A stretch of DNA of 64,000 bases from Microbacteriaceae bacterium (GTDB lineage: Bacteria > Actinomycetota > Actinomycetes > Actinomycetales > Microbacteriaceae). Positions 20,597 through 29,837 of this stretch are shown here, in pieces. The notes below the pieces were generated by a model that was not told the origin of the DNA, searched no databases, and saw nothing but the letters and a program-made list of their open reading frames with translations. The stretch covers positions 14,145 through 78,144 of the forward strand of contig JAHEFZ010000002.1 in NCBI GenBank assembly GCA_024639935.1, written 5' to 3'. The stretch's first letter is position 1. Every line of letters starts with the position of its first letter. A program made the translations under genes and the position numbers.

Positions 20597-21760
20597 CTAT
20601 CGCTTGGCGACGGCGAGAGAACGCGTCGTAGTGTCCGATTCGACGAACTGGTCGGTGTCCATTGGCAAACCAAACGAATATTCCGTCGCCCACGACAGCC
20701 AGACCTTCGAGCCAGCGGCGACAATGTCTCCGTCATTCTGTTCGAACACGGTGAGTTTGTTGAGACCGGGAACATCGACAACATACTGCGTCGAAACTCC
20801 GGTAAACGAAGTGTCAATGACGGTACCCGGTCCGACCACTGAGCGAGTGGCCGATGCCGCGGGGGCCGACCGCGAGATCTCGATTTTTTCGGGACGAACA
20901 CCGACCGTAATCTCGCCCGACGTAACTTTTGAACGCGAGGTCGGCACTTCGAGCGTCAATTTTCCGACCGCAACCCGCACGACCTTTCCGGAGGTTCCCG
21001 AGACAACCCCGTCAAACAGGTTCGATTGGCCGAGGAAGGTCGCAACGAAGCGTGTCGCGGGAAGTTCGTAGAGCTCTGCCGGAGGTCCCATCTGTTCGAT
21101 CTTGCCCTTGTTCATGACCGCGACCGTGTCCGCCATGGTCATCGCTTCCTCCTGGTCGTGCGTGACGTGAAGGAAAGTTAGCCCAACCTCGGATTGAATT
21201 GATTTCAATTCAATCTGCATCTGACGACGGAGTTTCAGATCCAGGGCGCCTAAGGGCTCGTCGAGCAAAAGCAGCGCTGGGCGATTCACAACGGCCCGAG
21301 CGAGCGCGACCCGCTGTTGCTGTCCGCCCGACAGTTGCATTGGCTTGCGGTCAGCGAGGTGGTCGAGTTCCACCAGTGCCAGCGCCTCGTGCGCGAGTTG
21401 AATTGCGTCCTTGACGCCTCGTTGCTTTAGTCCGAACGCCACGTTTTCCAGCACCGTCATGTGCGGAAACAGTGCATAAGACTGGAACACCGTGTTTATC
21501 GGTCGCTGATGCGCCTTGGTGTTGGACACGTCTTTACCGCCGACGAGGATTTTTCCCGACGTCGGTTCTTCGAGCCCCGAGATGAGACGCAAGGTTGTCG
21601 TCTTTCCACACCCGGACGGGCCGAGCAGTGCGAAGAACGACCCAGCCGGAACCGTGAAACTCACGTTATCGACCGCGGTGAACCCCGGGAATTGTTTGGT
21701 CACACCGACCAGTTCGAGGTCGGCACCCCCTTGTGCGAAACCGTTCACAGAATCAGACAC
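20597..21760 (-). CDS. potA: Polyamine ABC transporter ATPase PotA
   Basis: ABC ATPase of 387 residues. Walker A is GPSGCGKTT, the Q loop VFQSYALFPH, signature LSGGQQQRVALARA, Walker B LLLLDEPLGALD, and a C-terminal TOBE-type regulatory domain follows (about 260-380). The start is GTG at 21760, 26 nt after the potD stop. It energises PotB/PotC. Confidence 0.92.
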   Translation of the reverse strand: MSDSVNGFAQGGADLELVGVTKQFPGFTAVDNVSFTVPAGSFFALLGPSGCGKTTTLRLISGLEEPTSGKILVGGKDVSNTKAHQRPINTVFQSYALFPHMTVLENVAFGLKQRGVKDAIQLAHEALALVELDHLADRKPMQLSGGQQQRVALARAVVNRPALLLLDEPLGALDLKLRRQMQIELKSIQSEVGLTFLHVTHDQEEAMTMADTVAVMNKGKIEQMGPPAELYELPATRFVATFLGQSNLFDGVVSGTSGKVVRVAVGKLTLEVPTSRSKVTSGEITVGVRPEKIEISRSAPAASATRSVVGPGTVIDTSFTGVSTQYVVDVPGLNKLTVFEQNDGDIVAAGSKVWLSWATEYSFGLPMDTDQFVESDTTTRSLAVAKR

Positions 21761-21786
21761 CCATTACCACCCTTACGTTGACGCGG

Positions 21787-22992
21787 TTAGCCCAGGAGGA
21801 CGCCTTGGAAGGCTGCCTGGAATTCGTTTTCTTCGGCATCTGACAGAGACCGGAAAATCGAAACCTGAGAGAGCGTATCCGCGTTGGGGAAAATGAGTTG
21901 GTTTTCGGCGAGCGCGGGGTCGATCTTGATTGCTTCCTCATATGCGCCGTTGACCGGGGTGACGTAATTCACCCAAGCCGCAACCTGCGCCGCAATGGCG
22001 GGGTCGTAGTACCAGTTGATCAACTTCTCGGCATTCGTCTTGCGAGGGCTTCCAATCGGCACCATGAACGTGTCATTCCAGAACGTTCCGCCCGAATCAG
22101 GAAGCACAAACTTCCACTTTTCGTATCCTGCCTCCAGGTTCAGGACCGTAATGTCACCCGACCAGACAATTCCGGCGAGGGCATCTTCGCTCACAAGGTC
22201 TTCCGAATACGAATTTCCCTTGATGTTACGAATGTAACCATCGGTCACTCGAGCCTCAACCTCGTCCAGCGCGTTGTAGAAGTCGTCGGCGGTGAATTTG
22301 GTGATGTCCACGCCCTGGCTTGACATCATGACACCGAGGGTGTCACGCATTTCGCTCAGGACGACGATGCGTCCCTTCAGGTCCTCACGCCAAAGATCGG
22401 CAACCGAGACCACAGGCTCCGTCACGAGGTCAGAGTTGTATACGAGACCCGCGAATCCGCCCTGCCACGGGAGAGACGACATGCGGCCGGGGTCGAAGTC
22501 GGGGTTGAGGAGGGTGTCCACAACATTGGCGTGGTTCGGAATGTTGTCGAGGTTGAATTCTTGGGTCCAGCCGCGTCGAATCCAGCGAGACACCATCCAT
22601 TCCGTGAGGCACACGGCGTCCGCACCAATGTCCTGTCCCAGCGCGAGCTGGTCTTTGACCTTGGCGAAGTATGAATTGTTGTCGTCGACGTCAACGAGGT
22701 AATTTGCCGTAATCCCTGTCGCCGCAGTGAACGCATCAAGGGTGGGGTGATTGCCCGCATCGTCCTCGTCCAAGTACAAGGGCCAGTTCGCCCAATTGAC
22801 CGTGGGATCCGAATCGGAAATGTCTTCGGCGGCAACGAGTGCTTGTTCGCCGGGCGCGCAGGCTGCGAGCGAAAGCGCGATGGCGCCCCCGAATGCTCCA
22901 CCGAGAAGGGCGCGTCGCGAGATCTGCGCCGCTCGGGCGTGCTGAACGAGTTCGCGAATGATCGGGTCTTCAGGAAGATTTTGCTTGTTCAT
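21787..22992 (-). CDS. potD: Polyamine ABC transporter substrate-binding lipoprotein PotD
   Basis: The N-terminus contains a twin-arginine-like motif (SRRALLGGAFGG), a hydrophobic run and a lipobox LAAC, so it is probably a Tat-exported lipoprotein. The mature part has VNWANWPLYLD, a typical PotD/PotF start, and blocks such as SLPWQGGFAGLVYN and PDSGGTFWNDTFMVP. It captures polyamines outside the membrane for PotABC. It heads the operon; AGAGGA lies 5 nt before the ATG. Length 401 residues is normal. Confidence 0.9.
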   Translation of the reverse strand: MNKQNLPEDPIIRELVQHARAAQISRRALLGGAFGGAIALSLAACAPGEQALVAAEDISDSDPTVNWANWPLYLDEDDAGNHPTLDAFTAATGITANYLVDVDDNNSYFAKVKDQLALGQDIGADAVCLTEWMVSRWIRRGWTQEFNLDNIPNHANVVDTLLNPDFDPGRMSSLPWQGGFAGLVYNSDLVTEPVVSVADLWREDLKGRIVVLSEMRDTLGVMMSSQGVDITKFTADDFYNALDEVEARVTDGYIRNIKGNSYSEDLVSEDALAGIVWSGDITVLNLEAGYEKWKFVLPDSGGTFWNDTFMVPIGSPRKTNAEKLINWYYDPAIAAQVAAWVNYVTPVNGAYEEAIKIDPALAENQLIFPNADTLSQVSIFRSLSDAEENEFQAAFQGVLLG

Positions 22993-23116
22993 GCATTTCC
23001 TCTGCTCTGTGGGTGACTACTCTGTCATTCCCGCGTATGTCTGATACTGGCACATTCGTTGACAAAAAGTAACAGTTGACAGGGAAAAAGAACCGAGTGA
23101 GACAATAAAAAAACGA

Positions 23117-23150
23117 ATTTCGCAGAAATCGCCCGATTTCGTTGCGAAAT
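23117..23150 (+). promoter_or_regulatory. Imperfect inverted repeat between divergent potD and ald
   Basis: ATTTCGCAGAAATCG and CGATTTCGTTGCGAAAT face each other across CC, a 15-bp stem with a 2-nt bulge. It lies between potD and ald, downstream of two TTGACA boxes (near 23060 and 23075) that could be -35 elements for ald. It may be an operator or an mRNA hairpin in the ald leader. The remaining intergenic sequence shows nothing else clear. Confidence 0.5.
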
Positions 23151-23214
23151 CCCTCGCGAATCGCCATAATTACAGAGGGATTCCCCACAACTCGAATGTC
23201 ACAGGAGACACGCC

Positions 23215-24330
23215 ATGCGGATTGCCGTTCCCGCCGAAATTAAAAACAATGAATATCGCGTTGCGATCACACCCGCAGGAGTGAAGGATCTGGTTTCCGC
23301 TGGTCACACTGTGTTGATTCAATCTGGTGCTGGGGAAGGCAGCAGTATTTCTGATGCCGAATATGTTCAGCAGGGTGCCGAAATCGAGAACGACGCGGCA
23401 AAAGTTTGGGCCGCCGGGGACATGATTCTCAAGGTCAAAGAACCAATAGAAAGCGAATACGCCTACTTCCGCCACGGCATGCTGCTCTTCACCTACCTGC
23501 ACCTTGCCGCCGAGGAACACCTGACCAAGGCTCTTCTCGATGCAAAGGTCACCGCCATCGCCTACGAAACCGTGCAACTTCCCTCCCGCGCTCTTCCGCT
23601 CCTCGCGCCTATGAGTGAGGTCGCGGGTCGCTTGTCCGTCGTCGTCGGTGCTAATGCGATGCTTCGCCCCAACGGTGGTAGTGGGCTTCTCGTTTCGGGG
23701 GTTCCCGGAACACACGCAGCGAACATCGTCGTGCTCGGTGGCGGCGTTGCCGGAACCAGCGCGGTGGCGATGGCCGTGGGACTCGGTGCGAACGTGACCG
23801 TGCTTGACACCAATGTTCAACGCTTACGCGAACTCGACGCGCTGTACGCGGGTCGTGTTCAAACGCTCGCGTCGAACGCCTACGAGATTGAAAAGGCCGC
23901 GGTGAACGCCGACATGGTAATCGGTTCAGTACTCATCCCCGGCGCCAAGGCTCCAAAACTCATAACCAATTCGATTGTGAAAAAAATGAAGCCGGGAAGC
24001 GTCCTCGTCGACATCGCCATTGACCAGGGTGGATGTTTCGAGGACTCCCACGCGACAACTCACAGTGAACCCACCTTTGCTGTTCACGACACAATTTTCT
24101 ATTGTGTCGCGAACATGCCGGGTGCCGCACCGCAGACGTCGACGCACGCCTTAACGAACGCTACGGCACCTTACGTTCGCGCACTCGCCGCGAAAGGGTG
24201 GAAGGACGCACTTCGCGCGGATCCGTCGCTCGCGCTCGGGCTCAACACCCATGACGGCACTCTCACGAATGATGCGGTTGCCGTCGCTCACGGTCTCACC
24301 TCGGTGTCACTCGAGTCGGTTCTCTCGTAA
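23215..24330 (+). CDS. ald: Alanine dehydrogenase
   Basis: Interconverts alanine with pyruvate and ammonia using NAD. The 371-residue protein has the N-terminal substrate motif KNNEYRVAITPAGV, the catalytic region KVKEPIESEYAYFRHGMLLFTYLHLA, and the Rossmann glycine motif VVLGGGVAGTSA. CVANMPGAAPQTST closes the family pattern. AGGAG lies 8 nt before the ATG. Its last 43 nt overlap the end of the convergent FtsK-like gene. In this context it could recycle alanine made by the pyruvate-dependent aminotransferase at 28.4 kb. Confidence 0.94.
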   Translation: MRIAVPAEIKNNEYRVAITPAGVKDLVSAGHTVLIQSGAGEGSSISDAEYVQQGAEIENDAAKVWAAGDMILKVKEPIESEYAYFRHGMLLFTYLHLAAEEHLTKALLDAKVTAIAYETVQLPSRALPLLAPMSEVAGRLSVVVGANAMLRPNGGSGLLVSGVPGTHAANIVVLGGGVAGTSAVAMAVGLGANVTVLDTNVQRLRELDALYAGRVQTLASNAYEIEKAAVNADMVIGSVLIPGAKAPKLITNSIVKKMKPGSVLVDIAIDQGGCFEDSHATTHSEPTFAVHDTIFYCVANMPGAAPQTSTHALTNATAPYVRALAAKGWKDALRADPSLALGLNTHDGTLTNDAVAVAHGLTSVSLESVLS

Positions 24331-26219
24331 AGCACAAATCGAAGCCCTCTCCAGGTTCCTACGCCTGGCACAGAGTCGGGGTCGAAAGTCTCTGGCGGTG
24401 CGCCGGTTGCGCGGTGTGCCTCGAGTGTCGATGTTCGCAGTGTGACCGTGGTGCGAACCGAACCGAACGCTCGCGGTAGCAATTGACTGCTCGACACGAG
24501 AACGGTGACCGGCCGCGATGAGTTGCGTGTCCGGCGAACCGCATCGATGAAGGCGGTTACCGCGATGGGCGACGTCGCGTCCAGTATTCGGTCAAAGTCG
24601 TCGATCACGATGATTCGGGAATCGCATTCGAGCTCGTTTACGCTCGTTACCCAGGTAGCCGAATGACCCGCGACCAAGGCCCGCAGTGTTTCAGTTCGAC
24701 CGGAACCTCGGTCGCCAATAATCGCGATGTCGCCGTCACTCGGCTCCCAGTGAGCGATGCGGTGACATCCGTTGCCAACGTCGTCGACGATGCCGAACCC
24801 CGTTCGGCCGTCTCGGGGAACCGGCTTCGTTAACGCCGGCCGCCACGGAAGTGCGTACCGGCTCTCTCCCGTGAATTCCGCCACGGTGGCGGGGTCGGTG
24901 GTCGGAACGGCAACGTCGTGGACCAGTCCATCACCGAGCGTGACAAGGCATCTCCCCCGCGCCGGCGCGACAGACGTCGCTTTTCCCAAAACCTGTATGA
25001 CGTCGTGGAGGGTGTTCATTGCAAGACAGATTCTCACGGGGATGTTGGCCAACACTGAATCGCGTAAAACTCCACTCGGGTGTTGCACAGCGAGGACGAG
25101 ATGAACTCCTAACGAGCGACCGCGCCGGGCGATGTCCGCGAGCAGGTCGTGCGCATCGGGAAATTGGCGCAGAAATTGGTGAACCTCGTCGATGACAATC
25201 GCCAGTCGAGGAACACCCGACGCGACCTCGATTGTCGCGACCCGCTGGCGGACGAACTCGGCCTCGCGCCGCCGAATCTCAGCGCTCAACCCCGCAATCG
25301 CGCGCGGCACATCGGCAGTCGTCAGATCGGTGAGCGTCGCGAGGTGGTTGGGCAATCCGCGGAGAGGATTCAGTGTCGCACCACCCTTGAAATCTATTCC
25401 GACAAATTGGAACTCGGTGGGCGAGAAGCGCGAAGCCCAGTCCGCGAGAAGCGCCGTAATGGCGCGGGATTTTCCCGACCCTGTGCGACCCGCAACAAGC
25501 ACGTGCGGGGTGTCCGAAGCCAGCGTCACTTCTAGGCGAGTTCGGTTGAGTCGGGCAATTGACATCAGAATCGCGTCGGCACCACTGACGTCATCGGGAA
25601 GGTAATCAACGCGAGCCGGGAGTGAGCCCCGCGTTGTGACGGAATCGACACCGAGATGTGAACAACGAATCACGAGGGCGACTTCGGCTGTCTCGCCACG
25701 CGAAATCAACGAACCATTCGCCCACCGGGCAGGGAATTCGGTCGTCTGCCGGTTACCAAGTTGCGCGGTTGCCTGCACAACGAGCGACGTCCACACGGCG
25801 TCTGCTACGGGACCGTCGCCGATGACCGCGACCCCCGAAGCCACATCGACAAGCCACGGAGAACCGTCCGACTGGTGCCCGGCACGAACCACGGTGTGTC
25901 CATTGAGAGCGGGTGTCCAGCCGGGGCTTCGCGCGATGTCCGCGACCGATGGATGAGTTCGGTTCTCGTCATCAATTCGCCGGGCATCCCCCACCAATTT
26001 GGCCTCACGTTCCGCGGCACGCTCGCTTGCCCGCAGAGCGTCCGTTCGGCGGGACTCTCGAGTCGCGCGTCGAACTCCGTCGAGGTGATGCGCCACAACC
26101 ATCGTCGGCGCGATGACGGCGCCGAGTAGGGCGAACGATGAACCCGTCAGGGACCAAATTAATCCCGCCGTCACTATCGGCGCGACCACGCCAATCACAG
26201 GAAAATGCGCGGCGGCCAC
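24288..26219 (-). CDS. Orphan FtsK/SpoIIIE (EccC-like) membrane ATPase
   Basis: A 643-residue protein with two N-terminal membrane helices (about 6-45), a charged linker, and an FtsK/SpoIIIE ATPase domain with Walker A GRTGSGKS (244-251), FVGIDFKGG and Walker B LAIVIDEVHQF (339-349). A second P-loop-like site is degenerate, GDRGSGRTE (502-510), with Arg where Lys is needed, followed by IIVIDDFDRI. Multiple ATPase repeats and two N-terminal helices recall EccC of type VII secretion, but no WXG100 or EccB/D/E gene is present here. It is not FtsK itself: no four-helix membrane domain or gamma domain. GTG start. Function unknown. Confidence 0.75.
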   Translation of the reverse strand: MAAAHFPVIGVVAPIVTAGLIWSLTGSSFALLGAVIAPTMVVAHHLDGVRRATRESRRTDALRASERAAEREAKLVGDARRIDDENRTHPSVADIARSPGWTPALNGHTVVRAGHQSDGSPWLVDVASGVAVIGDGPVADAVWTSLVVQATAQLGNRQTTEFPARWANGSLISRGETAEVALVIRCSHLGVDSVTTRGSLPARVDYLPDDVSGADAILMSIARLNRTRLEVTLASDTPHVLVAGRTGSGKSRAITALLADWASRFSPTEFQFVGIDFKGGATLNPLRGLPNHLATLTDLTTADVPRAIAGLSAEIRRREAEFVRQRVATIEVASGVPRLAIVIDEVHQFLRQFPDAHDLLADIARRGRSLGVHLVLAVQHPSGVLRDSVLANIPVRICLAMNTLHDVIQVLGKATSVAPARGRCLVTLGDGLVHDVAVPTTDPATVAEFTGESRYALPWRPALTKPVPRDGRTGFGIVDDVGNGCHRIAHWEPSDGDIAIIGDRGSGRTETLRALVAGHSATWVTSVNELECDSRIIVIDDFDRILDATSPIAVTAFIDAVRRTRNSSRPVTVLVSSSQLLPRAFGSVRTTVTLRTSTLEAHRATGAPPETFDPDSVPGVGTWRGLRFVLYERTDSSDTEVRP

Positions 26220-26246
26220 CGTGCAACGTTGTCAGGGGAACGGCCT

Positions 26247-26289
26247 AAAAAAGAGAACGGCGACGGTTCTGTGCAGAACCGCCGCCGTT
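26247..26289 (-). terminator. Rho-independent terminator after the aldehyde dehydrogenase gene
   Basis: On the minus strand a 15-bp stem with one mismatch (AACGGCGGCGGTTCT and AGAACCGTCGCCGTT) with GCAC loop is followed by CTCTTTTTT. It begins 10 nt after the dehydrogenase stop and separates it from the FtsK-like gene. Confidence 0.85.
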
Positions 26290-26299
26290 TTCGAATTGT

Positions 26300-27733
26300 T
26301 TACTCGCCGATGTAGGACATGACGTGCTTGATGCGTGTGTAGTCTTCGAAACCGTACATCGAGAGGTCCTTGCCGTATCCCGAGTGCTTGAAACCACCGT
26401 GGGGCATTTCCGCGACGATCGGGATGTGGGTGTTGATCCACACCGCACCGAAGTCGAGGTGCTTGGCAAAACGCATAGCGCGTCCGTGGTCCTTCGTCCA
26501 GACCGATGACGCAAGCCCATACTCGACTCCGTTGGCCCACGAGAGTGCCTCGGCCTCGTCCTTGAACTTCTGCACTGTAACCACCGGACCGAAGATTTCG
26601 TTCTGGATGATCCAGTCCGTTTGCTTGAGACCCGAAACAATCGTCGGTTCGATGAAATAGCCCTCGGTGCCCTGACGGTGTCCACCGGTCTCAACGACAG
26701 CGTTGTTCGGCAAATCACCGAGGATTCCCATCACACGGTCAAATTGGTTCACGTTGTTGACCGGGCCGTACAGAATGTCCTCGTTCGTGGGGATTCCCGT
26801 TGCCACGTTCGCTTTGACGTATTCCTTCATCGCAGCCACAAACTCGTCGTGAACCTTGGCGTGGACGAGCACACGCGTGGCCGCGGTGCAGTCCTGACCG
26901 GCGTTGAAGTAGCCGGCCGTGGCGATACCCTCGACGGCACGGGCGATATCGGCATCGTCGAACACGATGACGGGAGCCTTGCCTCCCAGTTCGAGGTGAA
27001 CGCGCTTGACATCGGCGGCGGCCGACTTTGCGACCTCCATTCCGGCACGAATCGAACCGGTGATGGACACCATCTGGGGAATCTTGTGCGCGGTCATTGC
27101 TGCTCCCGTGGTGCGGTCACCGACGACCACATTCATGACGCCTTTGGGAAGAAACTCCTGCGCAACCTGTGCGAGAAGCAACGTCGACTGCGGGGTCGTG
27201 TCCGACGGTTTGAGGACAGTGGTGTTTCCCGCAGCGAGCGCTGGCGCGAACTTCCAAATGGCCATCATAAGCGGGTAGTTCCACGGAGTGACCTGGCCGA
27301 CAACCCCGATGGGCTCGCGGCGAATGATGGAGGTGTGGTCCCTCATGTACTCGGCTGATGCGCGACCTTCGAGATTTCGAGCTGCGCCAGCAAAGAATCG
27401 GATCTGGTCAACACCGACCGCGATCTCTTCGCTCAAGGTGAGGGCGATGGGCTTGCCCGTGTCCTGAACTTCGGCCGCCGCGAATTCATCTGCTTTGGCT
27501 TCCATCGCATCGGCGATCTGCCAGAGTGCTTTTTGGCGTTCGCTGGGAGTCGTCTCGCCCCATTCTTCGAACGCAGTGGCGGCCGCTTGGTAGGCCGAAT
27601 CGACGTCAGCGTCGTTCGACACAGGCGACTTTGCGTAAACGTTTCCGGTAACCGGGTCAACGAGGTCGATGGTGTCCTTGCCGCGCGAGTCGACGAGTTC
27701 ACCGTTGATGAAGTTCTTCAATGTTTTAGTCAT
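26300..27733 (-). CDS. Aldehyde dehydrogenase, probable gamma-aminobutyraldehyde dehydrogenase
   Basis: A 477-residue NAD(P)-dependent aldehyde dehydrogenase. The oxyanion/cofactor blocks [19 protein letters not shown] and [13 protein letters not shown], the general base Glu in LELGGKAP, and the catalytic Cys in [11 protein letters not shown] are all present. The sequence type and the neighbours (PotABCD, aminotransferase, GabT) suggest 4-aminobutanal to GABA. Other amino-aldehydes or betaine aldehyde are possible. I start at the ATG at 27733; the frame extends 39 nt upstream with a non-family N-terminus. It is divergent from the Lrp gene. Confidence 0.88.
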   Translation of the reverse strand: MTKTLKNFINGELVDSRGKDTIDLVDPVTGNVYAKSPVSNDADVDSAYQAAATAFEEWGETTPSERQKALWQIADAMEAKADEFAAAEVQDTGKPIALTLSEEIAVGVDQIRFFAGAARNLEGRASAEYMRDHTSIIRREPIGVVGQVTPWNYPLMMAIWKFAPALAAGNTTVLKPSDTTPQSTLLLAQVAQEFLPKGVMNVVVGDRTTGAAMTAHKIPQMVSITGSIRAGMEVAKSAAADVKRVHLELGGKAPVIVFDDADIARAVEGIATAGYFNAGQDCTAATRVLVHAKVHDEFVAAMKEYVKANVATGIPTNEDILYGPVNNVNQFDRVMGILGDLPNNAVVETGGHRQGTEGYFIEPTIVSGLKQTDWIIQNEIFGPVVTVQKFKDEAEALSWANGVEYGLASSVWTKDHGRAMRFAKHLDFGAVWINTHIPIVAEMPHGGFKHSGYGKDLSMYGFEDYTRIKHVMSYIGE

Positions 27734-27772
27734 GGCTCCACAATAATCACTCCGCGCCGTAGTTTCCAGCAC

Positions 27773-27787
27773 AAATTCTTCGAATTT
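27773..27787. promoter_or_regulatory. Candidate operator AAATTC-TTC-GAATTT between the dehydrogenase and Lrp genes
   Basis: A perfect 6-bp inverted repeat with a 3-nt spacer sits midway in the 123-nt divergent intergenic region, with another AAATTC half-site 6 nt further right. Lrp/AsnC proteins bind AT-rich dyads of this kind and often regulate the neighbouring divergent gene. The link to this Lrp is inferred. Confidence 0.5.
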
Positions 27788-27844
27788 CCGCAGTAAATTC
27801 GGCGTTTCGCGACGGAATCACTTGATTTTTACCCCATTTACCGT

Positions 27845-27850
27845 CAGAAT
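27845..27850 (+). promoter_or_regulatory. -10-like element CAGAAT of a leaderless lrp-type transcript
   Basis: CAGAAT (one mismatch to TAnnnT), 6 nt (CAGTTC), ATG at 27857. No ribosome binding site lies in between. Confidence 0.4.
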
Positions 27851-27856
27851 CAGTTC

Positions 27857-28324
27857 ATGGTCACTAACGCGCGCCCGTCGACACTCGACGACGTGTCGCG
27901 TGCAATCGTGGAGCAACTCCAGATTGATGGACGCAAATCGTATTCGGATATCGGCCGAGCGGTTGATCTGTCTGAGGCCGCCGTGCGCCAGCGTGTCCAA
28001 AAGATGATCGAATCGGGCGTCATGCAAATCGTCGCAATCACGGATCCTCTTCAAATGGGATTCAACCGTCAAGCGATGATTGGGATTCGCACGTCGGGTG
28101 ACTCACGAGCCGTGGCCGAAGCGCTCTCGAAAATCGGCGCCGTCGAATATGTCGTCCTCACCGCTGGCTCGTTTGACATCATGGTCGAAGTGGTCTGCAC
28201 CGACGACGGTGACCTGCTAAACCTTCTCAACGGAACTATCCGAAACGTGACGGGCGTCGTCGAAACCGAAGTTTTCACCTATCTACAACTAAAGAAACAG
28301 CAGTACAACTGGGGAACGCTGTAG
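27857..28324 (+). CDS. Lrp/AsnC-family transcriptional regulator
   Basis: The 155-residue protein has an N-terminal winged helix-turn-helix (DDVSRAIVEQLQIDGRKSYS, then DLSEAAVRQRVQKMIESGV) and a C-terminal ligand-binding RAM domain (AVEYVVLTAGSFDIMVEVVC, with TGVVETEVFTYLQL). Family members sense amino acids or related amines. It lies between the divergent aldehyde dehydrogenase and the codirectional aminotransferase (29-nt gap), so it is the probable local regulator of amine breakdown. Confidence 0.9.
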   Translation: MVTNARPSTLDDVSRAIVEQLQIDGRKSYSDIGRAVDLSEAAVRQRVQKMIESGVMQIVAITDPLQMGFNRQAMIGIRTSGDSRAVAEALSKIGAVEYVVLTAGSFDIMVEVVCTDDGDLLNLLNGTIRNVTGVVETEVFTYLQLKKQQYNWGTL

Positions 28325-28352
28325 CCCTCACAACAAATAGGAGTTGAACGTA

Positions 28353-29834
28353 ATGACACTACTGTCGAGAAAGTCCAAGGTCGCTAAACCTGCGACAAAG
28401 AAGGTCGCTAAGGCCAACGTGCCCGCAGAAGGAAAGATTCTTTCGCAGCGTGAGGTCATGAAAGACCCGTTGCAGAAGATGGCAAAGGACCACCTCTGGA
28501 TGCACTTTGCGCGACAGTCGGGAATGGAGTCCGGCAAGGGCGTTCCGATCATCACTAAGGGCGACGGACACCACATCTGGGACTCGAGTGGCAAAAAATA
28601 CATCGATGGGCTCTCGGGGCTTTTCGTCGTCAACGCTGGTCACGGGCGCAAGCGCCTGGCGCAGGCTGCCGCAAAACAGGCAGAAGAACTTGCATTCTTC
28701 CCGCTCTGGAGCTACGCGCACCCTTCGGCGATCGAGCTGGCTGACCGTTTAGCTGACTACGCTCCGGGCGACCTAAACCGCGTCTTCTATTCCACCGGTG
28801 GCGGTGAAGCGGTTGAGACCGCATTCAAGTTGGCCAAGCAGTACTGGAAGATCCAGGGCATGCCCATGAAGACCAAGGTCATCGCGCGCAACATCGCCTA
28901 CCACGGCACCCCGCAGGGCGCTCTGGCGATCACAGGACTTCCCGGAATCAAAGCGGCGTTCGAGCCTCTTGTTCCCGGAGCGTTCCACGTACCGAACACA
29001 AACATCTATCGCGCCAAGGAACAGGGTTACCATGGCGTCGAATCCGAAGAAGCGTTCGGCCTTTGGGCCGCCGACGAGATTGAGCGCATGATTCAGATGG
29101 AAGGCCCCGATACGATTGCGGCCGTCTTCCTTGAGCCCGTGCAAAACGCGGGTGGATGTTTCCCGCCCCAAGCCGGTTACTTTAAGCGAGTTCGCGAAAT
29201 TTGTGATCAGTATGACGTTTTGCTGGTGTCGGACGAGGTCATCTGTGCCTTCGGTCGAATCGGCGAGATGTTTGCCTGCAACGCCTACGATTACGTCCCC
29301 GACATGATCACGTGCGCCAAAGCGATGACGTCGGGCTACTCGCCCATCGGCGCAACAATCATCTCCGACCGAATCTACGAGCCCTTCAAGCACGGAACCA
29401 CCGCGTTCTACCATGGGTACACTTTCGGCGGACACCCGGTATCTGCCGCGGTTGCCATGGAAAACCTCGACATTTTCGAAGAGGAAGACCTCACCGGGAA
29501 TGTTCGTCGGAACGCCCCTGCGTTCAAGTCGACACTTGAGAAGTTGAAAGACATTTCTATTGTCGGAGACGTTCGTGGCGCCGGTTACTTCTACGGCATC
29601 GAACTCGTCAAGGACCAGGTAACGAAGGAAACCTTCAACGACAAGGAAGCCGAGCGCCTGTTGCGCGGCTATTTGTCCCAGGCCCTCTACAGTGCGGGGC
29701 TTTACTGCCGCGCCGACGACCGCGGCGACCCCGTAATCCAGCTCGCTCCTCCGCTCACTATCGGGCAGCCTGAATTCGACGAGATCGAGCAGATTCTGCG
29801 CGAAGTTCTGGTCGGCGCAACGAAACTCCTGTAA
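28353..29834 (+). CDS. Class III aminotransferase, probable putrescine/omega-amine:pyruvate type
   Basis: A 493-residue PLP enzyme. Family marks are YSTGGGEAVETAFKLAKQYW, IAYHGTPQGALAITG, LLVSDEVICAFGRIG and the PLP lysine in CAKAMTSGYSPIGA. Spacing and length fit the SpuC/omega-amino-acid:pyruvate group, so putrescine deamination to 4-aminobutanal is likely. AGGAG 9 nt upstream supports the ATG at 28353. An odd Lys/Ala-rich extension (SRKSKVAKPATKKVAKA) precedes the catalytic fold by about 28 residues. The next gene starts 3 nt after the stop. Confidence 0.87.
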   Translation: MTLLSRKSKVAKPATKKVAKANVPAEGKILSQREVMKDPLQKMAKDHLWMHFARQSGMESGKGVPIITKGDGHHIWDSSGKKYIDGLSGLFVVNAGHGRKRLAQAAAKQAEELAFFPLWSYAHPSAIELADRLADYAPGDLNRVFYSTGGGEAVETAFKLAKQYWKIQGMPMKTKVIARNIAYHGTPQGALAITGLPGIKAAFEPLVPGAFHVPNTNIYRAKEQGYHGVESEEAFGLWAADEIERMIQMEGPDTIAAVFLEPVQNAGGCFPPQAGYFKRVREICDQYDVLLVSDEVICAFGRIGEMFACNAYDYVPDMITCAKAMTSGYSPIGATIISDRIYEPFKHGTTAFYHGYTFGGHPVSAAVAMENLDIFEEEDLTGNVRRNAPAFKSTLEKLKDISIVGDVRGAGYFYGIELVKDQVTKETFNDKEAERLLRGYLSQALYSAGLYCRADDRGDPVIQLAPPLTIGQPEFDEIEQILREVLVGATKLL

Positions 29835-29837
29835 CAC

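Noticed and set aside
24288-26219. Interpretation as a complete type VII secretion locus
   Set aside because: No WXG100, EccB, EccD, EccE or mycosin gene is found in the surrounding genes; only the ATPase is present.
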